Part shown: in pieces, positions 11,519-21,446 of the stretch
How the letters are laid out: every line of letters starts with the position of its first letter
Numbering within the stretch: the first letter of the stretch is position 1
From: Mantamonas sphyraenae
Lineage: Eukaryota; CRuMs; Mantamonadidae
NCBI GenBank assembly: GCA_026936335.1
Contig: JAPMXV010000031.1
Span: 310,001-374,000, forward strand
DNA: 64,000 nucleotides
Reading direction: 5' to 3'
The notes under the pieces: model-generated
What the model was told of the DNA's origin: nothing
The model's database searches: none
Seen by the model: the letters and a program-made list of their open reading frames with translations, nothing else
Program-made: the position numbers and the translations under genes

Positions 11519-13048
11519 TCACCGTATGCTGCTACTGTTGGCGTTGACAATGCCAAACAGACTCAGTATCCTGTTGCAACCGAGCCACCAGCCAGCGGCG
11601 AGCATGACGGCCGTGGCAAGGAGCACGTGGGACAGGCTGCCCAGATCATACGGAGTTCCGTGGAGCACCAGCCCGCGCTCCGGTGTCAAGATGGGCACAT
11701 GCGTCGACTGGTCACCCAAGTAGGTCAGAGAGCCGCTGCACAGTGGCTCCTCCTGCACGACATTGTGCCACAGCTGCCGCATCTTGTCCAACGACACAGG
11801 GTGTGCAGTCAGCATGTGCTGCTTGCAGTACTCCTGGTTGAAGCGCATGTCGTGCACTCGCGTAATGTTCAGCGGCGTCAGCCAGATGCCCACGTTGGCA
11901 TCCTCGTTGCGGAGGATGCGCAGCGGTGCAAGGCTTGACTCAGCGTTCTTGACAATCCACACCACCAGGTCGTTGGACAGCACGTACGCCGAACCAGAGG
12001 CATAGCGTGGAAAGTAGGGAGCATCGCGGTAGATGTCGTAGTTCTTGTCGGTGGGGTCTGTGCGCACCTTGGCCTCTTCGTGGAACCAACCCCAGTAGAG
12101 CCTGGGAAAAGGGGTGCCCACAGGAGGCAACACGTTGACGGCGCCCAGCTCTGCATTGACCTTTGCATACTGTCTGCTGAGATAGGAGTAGTCGTTTGTG
12201 TGGAGGAGCTCGTTGACCACCCTGTTGACGCGCACAAAGGCGTCGTCGTCCACCTTGAGCAAGTAGTCAAAGTCAAAGTTGGCCACCGTCCAGCGCATGA
12301 GCTCCAGTGTCTTGTCACTCAGTTTGATATACTCGTCTGGTGTGTTCAGTTGCACAATGTCCTCGTGCTGCTGCATCTCCTTGCTCAGCGCTCGCAGGTG
12401 GGCTGCCTTGAGCAGGGCCAACGACCCAATGCTGCGTTGGCCGATGAAGAAGCGAAACACATATCGGTGGTCGGTGATTTTGTCCAACAGGTTCGCCCAT
12501 GTGTTGCGTATCATTTTGCGTCGTTCCACGTTTGAGAACGACGTCACCACGGCCACCACCACCGTGTGCCGCACCCCCGAACCCCTGCCGAACCGACCCC
12601 TCACCTTGGCCATCCCTTGAGCATGTCGCTTCTGCGCCAACTCATGCAATTGCATGGCCAAGTCCACTCGGATTGGCCTGCCTTCTTCCATCAGCACTCG
12701 TCTCCTCCCATCCCGCACCTGTTCCTGCTGCCCCAATGTAGTCTTTGCACACATTTTCTGCTCCCCAGTGATCTCCCCACCCTTCCCCTCCCCTTCCCCT
12801 GTCCTTTCCTCCTCATCCAAACTTGTCCGTGGCTGTATTGTATGGTCCACTGTGTCGTCCATGCTCTCTGTTGTCTCCCACGATGCCTCGGCTTTGTGGA
12901 AACCACGCGCAGCCTTGGCCTTGTTGCCTTCCCCTTGTCCACGGCTACACACGCACAGAAGCAACACCAGCAGCCATAGTAGCGTCTGCATACGTGTCTC
13001 CCATGTGTGTCTTCCTATGCCGTGCCGTCTCCATTGTGCAACACGCAT
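11519..13048 (-). CDS. GT31-family beta-1,3-galactosyltransferase-like enzyme
   Basis: Single exon of 509 residues from the Met at 13048. A later Met at 12991 (MQTLLWLLVLLLCV) would make the hydrophobic segment a cleavable signal peptide instead of a type II anchor. The catalytic domain has the GT31 order: VVAVVTSF, RKMIRNTWA, FRFFIGQ, LLKVDDDAFVRVN (DxD metal site), YWGWFHEEAKV, YPRYASGSAYVLS-type and EDANVGIWL. Such enzymes transfer galactose or GlcNAc from UDP-sugars in the Golgi. An additional hydrophobic segment near the C-terminus (HVLLATAVMLAAGWWLG) is unusual for GT31. It converges on RAE1 with a 135-bp gap. Confidence 0.88.
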   Translation of the reverse strand: MRVAQWRRHGIGRHTWETRMQTLLWLLVLLLCVCSRGQGEGNKAKAARGFHKAEASWETTESMDDTVDHTIQPRTSLDEEERTGEGEGKGGEITGEQKMCAKTTLGQQEQVRDGRRRVLMEEGRPIRVDLAMQLHELAQKRHAQGMAKVRGRFGRGSGVRHTVVVAVVTSFSNVERRKMIRNTWANLLDKITDHRYVFRFFIGQRSIGSLALLKAAHLRALSKEMQQHEDIVQLNTPDEYIKLSDKTLELMRWTVANFDFDYLLKVDDDAFVRVNRVVNELLHTNDYSYLSRQYAKVNAELGAVNVLPPVGTPFPRLYWGWFHEEAKVRTDPTDKNYDIYRDAPYFPRYASGSAYVLSNDLVVWIVKNAESSLAPLRILRNEDANVGIWLTPLNITRVHDMRFNQEYCKQHMLTAHPVSLDKMRQLWHNVVQEEPLCSGSLTYLGDQSTHVPILTPERGLVLHGTPYDLGSLSHVLLATAVMLAAGWWLGCNRILSLFGIVNANSSSIR

Positions 13049-13200
13049 TGCGGGAAGACGGCCAAAAGTGTGGGTGCCTGTGCGCGTGTTGCCGGTTTTG
13101 ATTCGCCACGTGCATGTGCAATGTCCACACACACACCCACACCCACACCCACCCACACATATTCTCCAAATCATCATCATCATCATCACTCGCCATCACG

Positions 13201-15781
13201 TCACTCATCGCGCTTGACAACAGCGGTGGAGATCTGGTCGACCTTGGCTTCGATCATGGCCAGGATCTTCATCGTCTTCTGACGAGTCTTCATCTGCACC
13301 TCGGCCAGCTCACTGAGACGGTCGTCCAGATCGTTGGTCATCACATTCATCTCAATGTGCTGCGGGTTGACACTGGAGCTGCCTGCGCCGTCGCCTTCGG
13401 CCTCCTCGTCCTCGGCCGCACGTCCCGTCTTCTCGCGCATGTTCTGGTAGATGTAGATGAGACGTTCGATGACATCGTCGCTCTCGCCCAAGGCATCCTT
13501 GAGACCCCTGCGACCCAGCACGGCACCCGTCTGCACACGCTTCCTGGTCTCCTTCAGCTTCTCCAGGAGCACCTTGTCCGAGATGGCCTTTTCCTTGTCC
13601 ATGGCACTGGCACGGAAGCGCTCCAGCTTCTTGCGCAGTCCCTTCTTGATCTGCGCTCCCAGGTTGGAGCCCTGGGCCTTGCGGTTGACAATGGCGTAGG
13701 CGTCGTTGATGATGGCCAGGAACATGTTGGCCAGGGTGAAGTACACCAGCAGGATGAAGAGGATGAAAAACACGGAACCCAGGAAGCGGTTGGCACGGTT
13801 GATTTCCGTGTAGTTGAAGTCGCCGAGAATCATCTTGAAGCAGGTGATGAGCGACAGACCGAGTTCGCGGAAGTCTTCCACGGTGGAGCCGAAGAGGAGG
13901 TGACCCATCATGGTGAAGCCCAGGAAGACAATCATGAAGAAGATGAAAAAGGCCACGAGATCGGAGGAGGCCATGCCGATGGTGCTCCACATGAGGCTCA
14001 TCTTTGCGTTCATCTGCAGATACTTGAAGATCTTGAGAAAGACAATGAGCACCGAGATGGACTGGAGGGAGAAGACGAGGTAGTAGGTGTCTGCCACGCT
14101 CTCCAGGTTGATGTAGTCCGTGCTGGTGGCCACAAAGCCACTGCGGTTGGAGAAAAACACAAACTCGGAGTTGACCACCACCACGGTCCACAGCAGGGCC
14201 AGGTTGATGAGATCGAGGTAGTTCCAGCCGTCCTCAAAGTAGTACAGGAACGAACCACGCACCTTTTTGGTCTCGATGGCCTCCTGGATCTCCTGGCGGG
14301 CAAAGAAGATGAGGAAGAAGATGGTGCTGAGTTCGAGGATGGCACGGAAGTAATCCACACCGGTGGAGTAGGGCTCCATCTTGAAGGCCTTGAAGATGGC
14401 AAACGGGGCAGTGAGGCCTCCCGGAGTGAACTCCACCATAAACTTGCTGAGCATAAACAGACCCAGGTTGCCGTTCATGGCGTTGACCGTGACAAAGATC
14501 ACGCGTGTCTTTTTGTCCAGAAACTTGTCAGCCTTGAGTTGGGCCAACTGCGACGGAATGGCACTGCGGTTCTTGGCAAAGTCCACCAGGAAGCCACCAC
14601 CGTCGTAGTACGAGTTGTCTGTGCGTCCCACCTCGTAGGGGATCTTTGTGTCTGCCGGGTCCTGATACTTCCACTTCTTGCCCGGACCAAATGCCTCCTT
14701 GCTGGCTGCAGCAGGGTCGTAGTAGCCCCAGCAGTGCGGGTACACGTCCGTAAAGGTGGTCGAGGCAAGGCACGAGTCGTCACGCACACGCAACTGGCGG
14801 ATACGGAAACCACCGATGATCTGGATGGGGGATGACGGGTGATGATGAGTGCGGTGAGGGTGAGTGGGTTGGGAAGGGGGGGGAAAGGGGGGGGGGGTTG
14901 AATGGATGTCGCTCGATCCTGGAACCTACGCGGTTGTAGTTGTACAGAAACTCCTGCTCGCCTGCAGTGAAAACGTCGCCATTGTACCATTCGTTTGTGG
15001 TCATGGCTTCCTGGAATGGGCCTTGCAGCCATTGCCAGAACTCGTCCATGGAGCCGATGTCGTGAAAGTTTTTCAGGATGTGGGAGAACTCGGGCGGGAA
15101 CTCCTCTTCGACAAAAAGGTCCTGTGGACGGGTGTCAAGGGGCGGCAGGGGCACAGGCGCGTGTGCACACGACGCAAACATGGCTGGGTTAGGCGGTGCG
15201 GGGTCGTCGGGGCAAGGTGCGTGTGTGTACAAGGCAGGAGCGCCGGGTAGAAGTGGAGTGGGAAGGCGCGAAATTAAGCAACGACGACGGTTCAAGAAGC
15301 GAAAGCACAACGTACACGGAGCGCACTCTCCATCTGGAACGTGCCGTTGATGTTACGGGCTGCATTGTGTGTGTGTGTGTGTGTGTTGTGTGTGTGTGTG
15401 AGCAGGGACTGGGTAGGCAAGAGCAAGGCAAGGCAAGGGGGGAACGGGGGGGGAGGGTCGGTTGGGGAAGGATTGCGACGCTGTGTGTGTGCTTACCCAG
15501 GAAGAGCTGGCCCAGGAAGACGGCCACGAAAAGAATGTACACACCGAGCTCTATCCGAGACAGACAGAGAGAGCGTGTGTGTGCGTTGGAGGCGCAGGCA
15601 CCAAAAGGGAGCAGGGTGTCAGAGAGTGAATGGGGGATTGGGACCACAGAAAACACACACACACACACCCAGAGGACCGTGGTGGGGACATACCTTTGAG
15701 CAGAGTTCGGTTGCGCACCTTTTCCTTAAGGAGAAGGATGGCTTCGTCAAAGTTGACTCGCACGTCGTCACCAGCCTCCAT
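13201..15781 (-). CDS. PKD2: polycystin-2-type TRP cation channel
   Basis: Five exons (15781-15694, 15550-15497, 15359-15316, 15121-14930, 14820-13201) join in phase to 665 residues. The order is: short cytosolic N-terminus, S1 (LGVYILFVAVFLGQLFL), extracellular polycystin/TOP domain (FRIRQLRVRDDSC, GGFLVDF), S2-S5, a pore loop with LITCFKMILGDF, and S6 (YFTLANMFLAIINDAY). A C-terminal coiled-coil region follows. The LGD selectivity-filter motif and NMFLAIIND are typical of PKD2 channels, which are Ca2+-permeable and often ciliary. It is shorter than the human protein (968 residues), mainly in the cytosolic tails. Its start is 190 bp from the divergent SPTLC2. Confidence 0.93.
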
Positions 15782-15971
15782 CTGCGCTTGTAGTGGGGCT
15801 TTTTGCGTTGCCGCGGCCGAGCGGCTGATCCAGGACCCTCAACCAACCAACGAGCCACCAACACCCCCGATGGGTTGCATCCCACCACCCGTCATCCAAC
15901 ACAACGCAGGGTTTGTTCTCCGCAAGCCCACTCCTTGTGCGCTGACTCACTCAACTTTTTGAAATCGCCGA

Positions 15972-17930
15972 ATGGGAGCAAAGAAGGAGAGCAGTTCGGA
16001 TGAAATCCCATGGCTGCAGGCTGTGACCACGTACCTGGGCTATGCCATCCTCATTGGGTTTGGCCACATGCGTGACTTCTTTGGCAAGATCTTCAAGCCG
16101 TTCCAGTACCGCACGCCGGAGGTGAGTTGCCCCCGGTGGGCCCTTCTTTTGCCGATTGCGATTGCGCGCCGGGCTCACACAAGGCCGCCGCTGACACTCA
16201 TCCGTGCACCTGCAATGGACTGTACACACCCAATGCATTTTCTGGCATGTCCATCCAGGGTTACGCACCGCTGCTGATTGATTTCGAGCACTTTTACACC
16301 CGCAGGCTGTACCGAAAGATTGAGGACTGCTGGAATCGGCCGATTTGCTCAGTGCCCGGCGCCTACATCGACGTGATGGAGCGCACCAGCAAGGATTTCA
16401 ACAAGACAATCACGTGAGTGGGCACAGTGGGAGGGGTGGGCATGGTTGCAAGTGGAGACAGGGTGACAGTGTGTGGGGCTGACTCGATATGGGACCACGG
16501 AACACCGGGACGGCGTGCGGGAGGACAGGATGACCGGGCGCAAGGTGCATGCCCTGAACCTGGGCTCGTACAACTACCTGGGCTTCGCAGCCGGAGGCAA
16601 GAACAGATGCAACGACGCTTGCATCGACACACTGTACACGTACGGCGCCCAGACACTGTCTTGCCGTGCGGAAGTGGGTAGGTTTTCGTGGTGGGAAGGA
16701 ACAACGGCGTGGATCCGCGCCAAAAAGCGACCTCTGGCGAACGCCGGCGGGAGGGCTCCTTTGCAGCAGGAAGCAGACACTGACAGGAAAAAGCACACGT
16801 GTGGACGTGACACACAGGCACAAACAAGATGATTGTGGAAGCAGAGAAGCTGATTGCGCGGTTCATCGGCAAGGAGGACGCCATGATGTTCAGCGTGGGC
16901 TACGGAACCAACGCAACCAACATCCCGACGGTGGCTGGACCGGGCGACCTGATTCTCAGCGACACGCTGAACCATGCGTCGCTGGTGATTGGCTGCCGTG
17001 CTGCCGGTGCCAAGATCCGAGTGTTTAAGCACAACGGTACGTGGTGGTGGGGGCGCTGAAGGTTGCGAATCGCATCATAGGCACAGAGAGGCTGACACGC
17101 ATGATGCACATGGACACACATCGGCGGGAACAACACACACACACACACACACAGACATGAAGGACCTGGAGCGTCAGGTGCGTACGGCCATTGCGTATGG
17201 TCAGCCGCGCACTCGTCGTCCGTGGAAGCGCGTGATCATCTTTGTGGAGGGAATCTACTCGATGGAGGGCGAGATTCTGCCGCTGCCGGAGATTGTGCAG
17301 ATCAAGAAGAAGTACAAGTGCTACCTGTACATGGATGAGGCCCATTCCATTGGAGCACTGGGTGACACCGGACGTGGGGCGTGCCAGTACTGGGGCGTGG
17401 ACACCGCGGACGTGGACATCATGATGGGCACGTTTACAAAGTCGTTTGGCGCGTACGGTGGCTACATTGCATCGGACAAGGACTTTATGGACAAGCTGCG
17501 TTCCTCCTCGGTTGGCAACCTGTACGAGACGGCCATCAGTCCCGTGCTGGTGCAGCAGATTGTGACGTCGACCACCATCATCATTGGCGAAGACGGAACA
17601 AACGAGGGCCAGGAACGTCTCACCCAGCTCCACGACAACAGCAACTACTTCCGCGAATCGTTGCGGGAGATGGGTTTCAAGGTGCTGGGAGACAAGGACT
17701 CACCCATTGTGCCCCTGCTCCTGTTCCATGCCCCCAAGATCGGCTGCTTCTCACGTGAGGCTCTTGCCCGTGGACTGGCCGTGGTTGTGGTGGGCTTCCC
17801 CGCCACCCCGATCCTCCTCTCCCGTGCTCGCTTCTGCCTGTCTGCTTCCCACACTCGTGCCGACCTGGACATGGCTCTCGAGCACATCGACGAAATTGGC
17901 GACAAGATGATGCTCAAGTACGACGCTTGA
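15972..17930 (+). CDS. SPTLC2: serine palmitoyltransferase, catalytic subunit 2
   Basis: Five exons (15972-16121, 16259-16413, 16529-16677, 16818-17036, 17155-17930) give 482 residues. An N-terminal hydrophobic helix ([15 protein letters not shown]) anchors the protein in the ER. The PLP fold follows with [60 protein letters not shown] and [13 protein letters not shown], where the lysine near residue 320 is the expected PLP-binding residue. [10 protein letters not shown] lies near the end. It condenses serine with palmitoyl-CoA in the first step of sphingolipid synthesis. Each intron junction restores family sequence. The intron before exon 5 ends in a (AC)n tract. Confidence 0.95.
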
Positions 17931-18253
17931 TTCCCTCTCGTCCCTGTTTTGCCCCGTGCGTGTCGATTGAGGTGGTCCTCGGCGCCGTGGTGTCTCCGTT
18001 GCTGTTTGGCAACTGCCCAAGGCCTTGTCGACGGCTCTTGTGGTGGGTTTGCGAACGGTGCAGGCGCCATGGTTGATCGATCGAACTTGAGTGTGTGGCT
18101 GCCCCCATCGGCAGTGCGAGTGTGTGTGTGTGCGTGTGTGTGTAGGACAGGAGACAAGAACACAAATGCATCACTTTCGCACAATTGCACAGCTTTAGGA
18201 CAGGCACACGTCCAATGCGCCCTTGTGACCAGCCAGAACAGCAGGGGCAAAGG
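17931..18253. other. intergenic region between SPTLC2 and ABC transporter
   Basis: This 323-bp gap separates two genes of the same orientation. It contains a (TG)n-rich stretch around 18119-18144 and no convincing open frame or RNA gene. It presumably holds the 3' UTR of SPTLC2 and the promoter of the ABC gene. Confidence 0.5.
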
Positions 18254-20362
18254 ATGAACGAGACCTCCTCGTTGCTGGTCAAACAGGCCATTGTGGCCGA
18301 GGACATGCACTTTCAATATGGCAAGAACGCACCCAAGTTGCTGCGTGGTGTGAACATCTCCATTCCACGTGGCTCCATCTATGCCCTGCTGGGCGCTTCG
18401 GGCAGTGGCAAAACGACGCTGATGAAAACGGTGTTGGGAAGGTACACGCCCACCGAGGGCAAACTGGAGGTGCTGGGCAAGGCCCCGCATGCCAAGGACC
18501 ACGACGTGCCTGGACGCAAGGTGTCGTATGCACCACAGGAACTTGCTCTGTATGAGGATCTGAGCGTGCGTCAGAACGTGGACTTTTTCGCAGGGATTGC
18601 CCACATGCGACGCGCGGACGTGGAGGCTCGGTTCAAGGCCATGGTGGAGTTGTTGGAGCTGGAGGGGCTGGAAGACCGTGCTGTGCGACGATTGAGTGGA
18701 GGGCAGCAACGTAGGGTGTCGCTGATGTGCTGTATGGTCTACCCGCCTGAAATCCTGGTCGTCGATGAACCGACGGCGTCCCTGGATGTGCTGTTGTCAC
18801 ACAAAGTGTGGGACCACTTTCGACAGTTGGCAGACGCAGGCACGACCATCCTCATCACCACGCATGGGATCCACGAGGCCATCAAGGCCGACTGTGTGGG
18901 TCTTTTGCGCAACGGAGTCATCCAGGTGGAGGGCCATCCGCAGGCACTGCTGGAGCAGTTCAACACCAACAGCCTGGAAGACGTCTTTCTGCAGGTGTGC
19001 ATGCGTGGAGTGCATGTTCATGCCACAGCCACTGCGGGGTCGATCAACGACGATGACGACCAGGTAGCAGCAGCATCTGTCAAGACACAACGCAGACCCA
19101 TGGCAAAGGCATTGGAGGAGAGTGAAGACGCTGCGTCGCCGCCGGTGCTGTTGGAACAGCAGGTGGAGACCTACGAGTCCATGTTGGCAGCACGCACGAT
19201 TGCCAGTGTGGCATGGCGCAAGTTGGCTACCTTGTGGGAGATGAAGTTTACGCTGTTCTTTGTCATGCTGCTGCCTGCGGTGCAGATCATTCTCTTCTGC
19301 CTGGCAGTGGGTGGCGACCCGTTGGATCTGCCGTTTGGGGTTGTCAATGACGACGTCGGCTTGGGTTCCCTGCACTATGGCAATGCCATTGTCGATTCCA
19401 TCCAAAAGAATCACTCCAAGGTGCTGCACATGGTGTCGTGTGCCAACAGCAGCCAGGCGCAGACGCTGATTCGCCAGGGCCAGATGTGGGCGGCGTTGCA
19501 CATTCCACAAAACTTTACACAGGGTGTGGTGCGCATAGGCTTGAATCTGAACGAGTTGAAAGATGCCAAGGTGGTGGATATGGTCACCCTGGGCATGTAT
19601 CGCGACAACAGCAACGAACAGATCAGCTTGAGCATCGACAAGGCGTTGCAAAAAGTGGCCAAGGATGTGCAGGGCTCCATTGCAGGGCAAAGTGGTGTGC
19701 AATTGCCAGCATCGGTGATTCGTTCCCACAAGCCTGTGTATGGGCCTGAGGGCGATGCCTCGTACCGGGATTTCATGGCACCCAGCATGATCGCCCTGCT
19801 CAGCGCGGTGTACCCGGTGTTTCTCTCCTCCATCTCTCTGTTGAGGGAGCGCCTGGATGGCACGTTGGACAGGCTGTATGCGTGTGGAGTGACCAAGTTC
19901 CAGCAGATCATGGGCCACCTGGCTGCGTTTGTGGTTGTGATCAGCATCCAGACGGCGCTGATGCTCCTGAGTGCCTTTGTTCTGTTTGACATCCCCTTGG
20001 CAGGGAGCATTGTGTGGGTGGTTGTGTTCTGTCTGGTGTTGGGCATCAGCGGCGTCTCGTTGGGCCTGTCCATCTCGGCCGCAGTGTCCTCCGAGCACAG
20101 TGCCCTCCAGCTGGGCTTCTCCTTCTTCTTCCCGTTTATGCTCCTGGGAGGCATCATTTGGCCCTTCCAGGCGTTGTCGGGCGTGTTGAAGTATCTGTCG
20201 TACGCTGTGCCGACACACTATGGGGGACAAGCGTTGCGCGACATCTGTCTGCGTGGCTGGGGCATGGAAGAGCCGCAGGTGTGGATTGCTGGCTTGGTGA
20301 CTGTGGGTGTGCTGTCTGTGTTCACAGCCAGTGCAGTGTGGATCTTGAAGGACAGGGATTGA
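18254..20362 (+). CDS. ABC-2 type half transporter (ABCG/ABCH-like)
   Basis: Single exon of 702 residues. The N-terminal nucleotide-binding domain has Walker A (GASGSGKTTLMK, ~residue 47), Q-loop (YAPQELALYEDL), signature (LSGGQQRRVSL), Walker B (EILVVDEPTASLD) and H-loop (ITTHGIHEA). A linker leads to an ABC-2 membrane domain. It has one helix at about 340 (LFFVMLLPAVQIILFCLAVG), a large extracellular loop, and five helices at 520-700. The NBD-TMD order and single NBD indicate a half transporter that must dimerise. Substrate is unknown. The start was placed at MNETSSLL because upstream in-frame sequence is not conserved-looking. Confidence 0.9.
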   Translation: MNETSSLLVKQAIVAEDMHFQYGKNAPKLLRGVNISIPRGSIYALLGASGSGKTTLMKTVLGRYTPTEGKLEVLGKAPHAKDHDVPGRKVSYAPQELALYEDLSVRQNVDFFAGIAHMRRADVEARFKAMVELLELEGLEDRAVRRLSGGQQRRVSLMCCMVYPPEILVVDEPTASLDVLLSHKVWDHFRQLADAGTTILITTHGIHEAIKADCVGLLRNGVIQVEGHPQALLEQFNTNSLEDVFLQVCMRGVHVHATATAGSINDDDDQVAAASVKTQRRPMAKALEESEDAASPPVLLEQQVETYESMLAARTIASVAWRKLATLWEMKFTLFFVMLLPAVQIILFCLAVGGDPLDLPFGVVNDDVGLGSLHYGNAIVDSIQKNHSKVLHMVSCANSSQAQTLIRQGQMWAALHIPQNFTQGVVRIGLNLNELKDAKVVDMVTLGMYRDNSNEQISLSIDKALQKVAKDVQGSIAGQSGVQLPASVIRSHKPVYGPEGDASYRDFMAPSMIALLSAVYPVFLSSISLLRERLDGTLDRLYACGVTKFQQIMGHLAAFVVVISIQTALMLLSAFVLFDIPLAGSIVWVVVFCLVLGISGVSLGLSISAAVSSEHSALQLGFSFFFPFMLLGGIIWPFQALSGVLKYLSYAVPTHYGGQALRDICLRGWGMEEPQVWIAGLVTVGVLSVFTASAVWILKDRD

Positions 20363-20403
20363 GGTGCAGAGTGAGGGTGCGAATGTGGTGCCAAACCAAA
20401 ACA

Positions 20404-21330
20404 ATGGAAACCGCGTTGGGACAAGCCGCTGCAGCAGGGGAGGTGCACGCTGTGTTGGAGGTGATGGAGAAGGAAGGGGATGCGTTGGATGAGAAGACGG
20501 TGGACATGGCGTTGATGGTTGCGGCGGGGAGAGGCCACTTGGAGGTGGTGCACTGCTTGCTGGACAGAGGGGCAGACGTGTGTGGTCTCCGTGTGGGCAA
20601 TCCATCGCCTTGTGGAGATGCAGCTTCCAATGGCCACACAGAGGTGGTCAAGGCGTTGTTGGAGCGTGGGGCTCGGGTGGACCAGCCGAGCTTCCACCTG
20701 CAGCTGACGCCGCTGATGATGGCCGCGCGCAAGGGACACAAGGACACAGTGGTGGCGTTGTTGGAGGCTGGAGCAAGTGTGAACCTTGCGGATGATTCGG
20801 GGATGACTGCATTGATGTTTGGGGCGTGGTTGGGGGAGGCGGAGATTGTGTCTGTGTTGCTGGAGCATGGCGCAGACACAGAGGCACGCGATGCGAAGCA
20901 TGAGACAGCGTTGATCAAAGCGGCGTGGGACGACAACTGGGAGGCAGCCGAGGCTTTGTTGAGCGCGGGTGCCAATGTGGACGCGCGGAACGGGAGCGCA
21001 TGGACCGCGTTGACGGTGGCAGCACGCAGTGGGTACATGGACACAGCAAGGGTGCTGTTGGAACATGGGGCAAAGGTGGACACCAGTGCAAGCCTGGGCA
21101 TGACGCCGTTGATGCATGCGGTGGTGAAGGAGCACGTGGAGATGACCAAGCTGTTGTTGGGGCATGGTGCAGATGTGCACTGGCGATGTCACACTGGAGG
21201 GACGGTGTTGGCAATGGGTGCGTCAAGCAGCAGTGCAGAGGTGGTGGAGGTGCTGCTGGAACACGGGGCAGAGGTGGATCGGATACCCAGGCCTTTGCGA
21301 CCGACCGTGAACACTGCTGTGCTTTGTTGA
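20404..21330 (+). CDS. ankyrin-repeat protein, possibly 3'-truncated by the Fanzor element
   Basis: Single exon of 308 residues with eight to nine ankyrin repeats (TPLMMAARKGHKDTVVALL, TALMFGAWLGEAEIVSVLL and similar). No other domain is present. Repeat character stops at EHGAEVDR; the last ~13 residues do not resemble ankyrin. The coding sequence of this tail contains the left arm of a 12-bp inverted repeat (21294-21305). A polyadenylation signal AATAAA follows at 21336. The abrupt end, plus a start-less ankyrin fragment in the same orientation beyond the Fanzor gene at 27.6 kb, suggests the original gene was longer and was interrupted. That is inference. The gene could also be complete as it stands. 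Confidence 0.8.
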   Translation: METALGQAAAAGEVHAVLEVMEKEGDALDEKTVDMALMVAAGRGHLEVVHCLLDRGADVCGLRVGNPSPCGDAASNGHTEVVKALLERGARVDQPSFHLQLTPLMMAARKGHKDTVVALLEAGASVNLADDSGMTALMFGAWLGEAEIVSVLLEHGADTEARDAKHETALIKAAWDDNWEAAEALLSAGANVDARNGSAWTALTVAARSGYMDTARVLLEHGAKVDTSASLGMTPLMHAVVKEHVEMTKLLLGHGADVHWRCHTGGTVLAMGASSSSAEVVEVLLEHGAEVDRIPRPLRPTVNTAVLC

Positions 21331-21373
21331 AAAACAATAAAAAACCATCCTTTCGATGGTAGTCGGTCGCAAA
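21294..21373. repeat. 12-bp perfect inverted repeat with internal hairpin, 3' of the Fanzor gene
   Basis: TTTGCGACCGAC at 21294-21305 is the exact reverse complement of GTCGGTCGCAAA at 21362-21373. Between them ACCATC (21344-21349) and GATGGT (21355-21360) form a second stem with a 5-nt loop. The structure lies 74 bp beyond the Fanzor stop codon. In TnpB/Fanzor elements that position is where the guide (omega) RNA scaffold and element end normally lie. Assignment as omega RNA or element terminus is inference. An alternative is a simple transcription or 3'-end structure between two convergent genes. Confidence 0.6.
21336..21341 (+). terminator. polyadenylation signal AATAAA of the ankyrin gene
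   Basis: AATAAA lies 6 nt after the ankyrin stop codon at 21328-21330, inside the inverted-repeat interval. It is a canonical eukaryotic poly(A) signal. It is unusually close to the stop codon. Confidence 0.6.
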
Positions 21374-21407
21374 TCCCTGCCGTCAGCCGCCCGTCGCCCC
21401 GCCCGCC

Positions 21408-21413
21408 TTTATT
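21408..21413 (-). terminator. polyadenylation signal AATAAA of the Fanzor gene
   Basis: The plus-strand TTTATT reads AATAAA on the minus strand, 34 nt downstream of the Fanzor stop codon at 21447-21449. This supports a very short 3' UTR. The hairpin at 21294-21373 lies beyond the likely cleavage site. Confidence 0.55.
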
Positions 21414-21446
21414 CTGTGTTGTTTTGTGCGATTGTTCGATTCACTC

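Noticed and set aside
13114-14835. 573-codon plus-strand frame
   Set aside because: Antisense shadow of the polycystin-2 last exon; Val/His/Gln/Glu-rich with no domain.
16414-16500. SPTLC2 exon 3 starting after GGTGACAG near 16467
   Set aside because: That acceptor brings an in-frame stop; the acceptor at 16528 keeps phase and restores family sequence.
18797-20605. 602-codon minus-strand frame
   Set aside because: Antisense of the ABC transporter; His/Gln-rich, no motifs.
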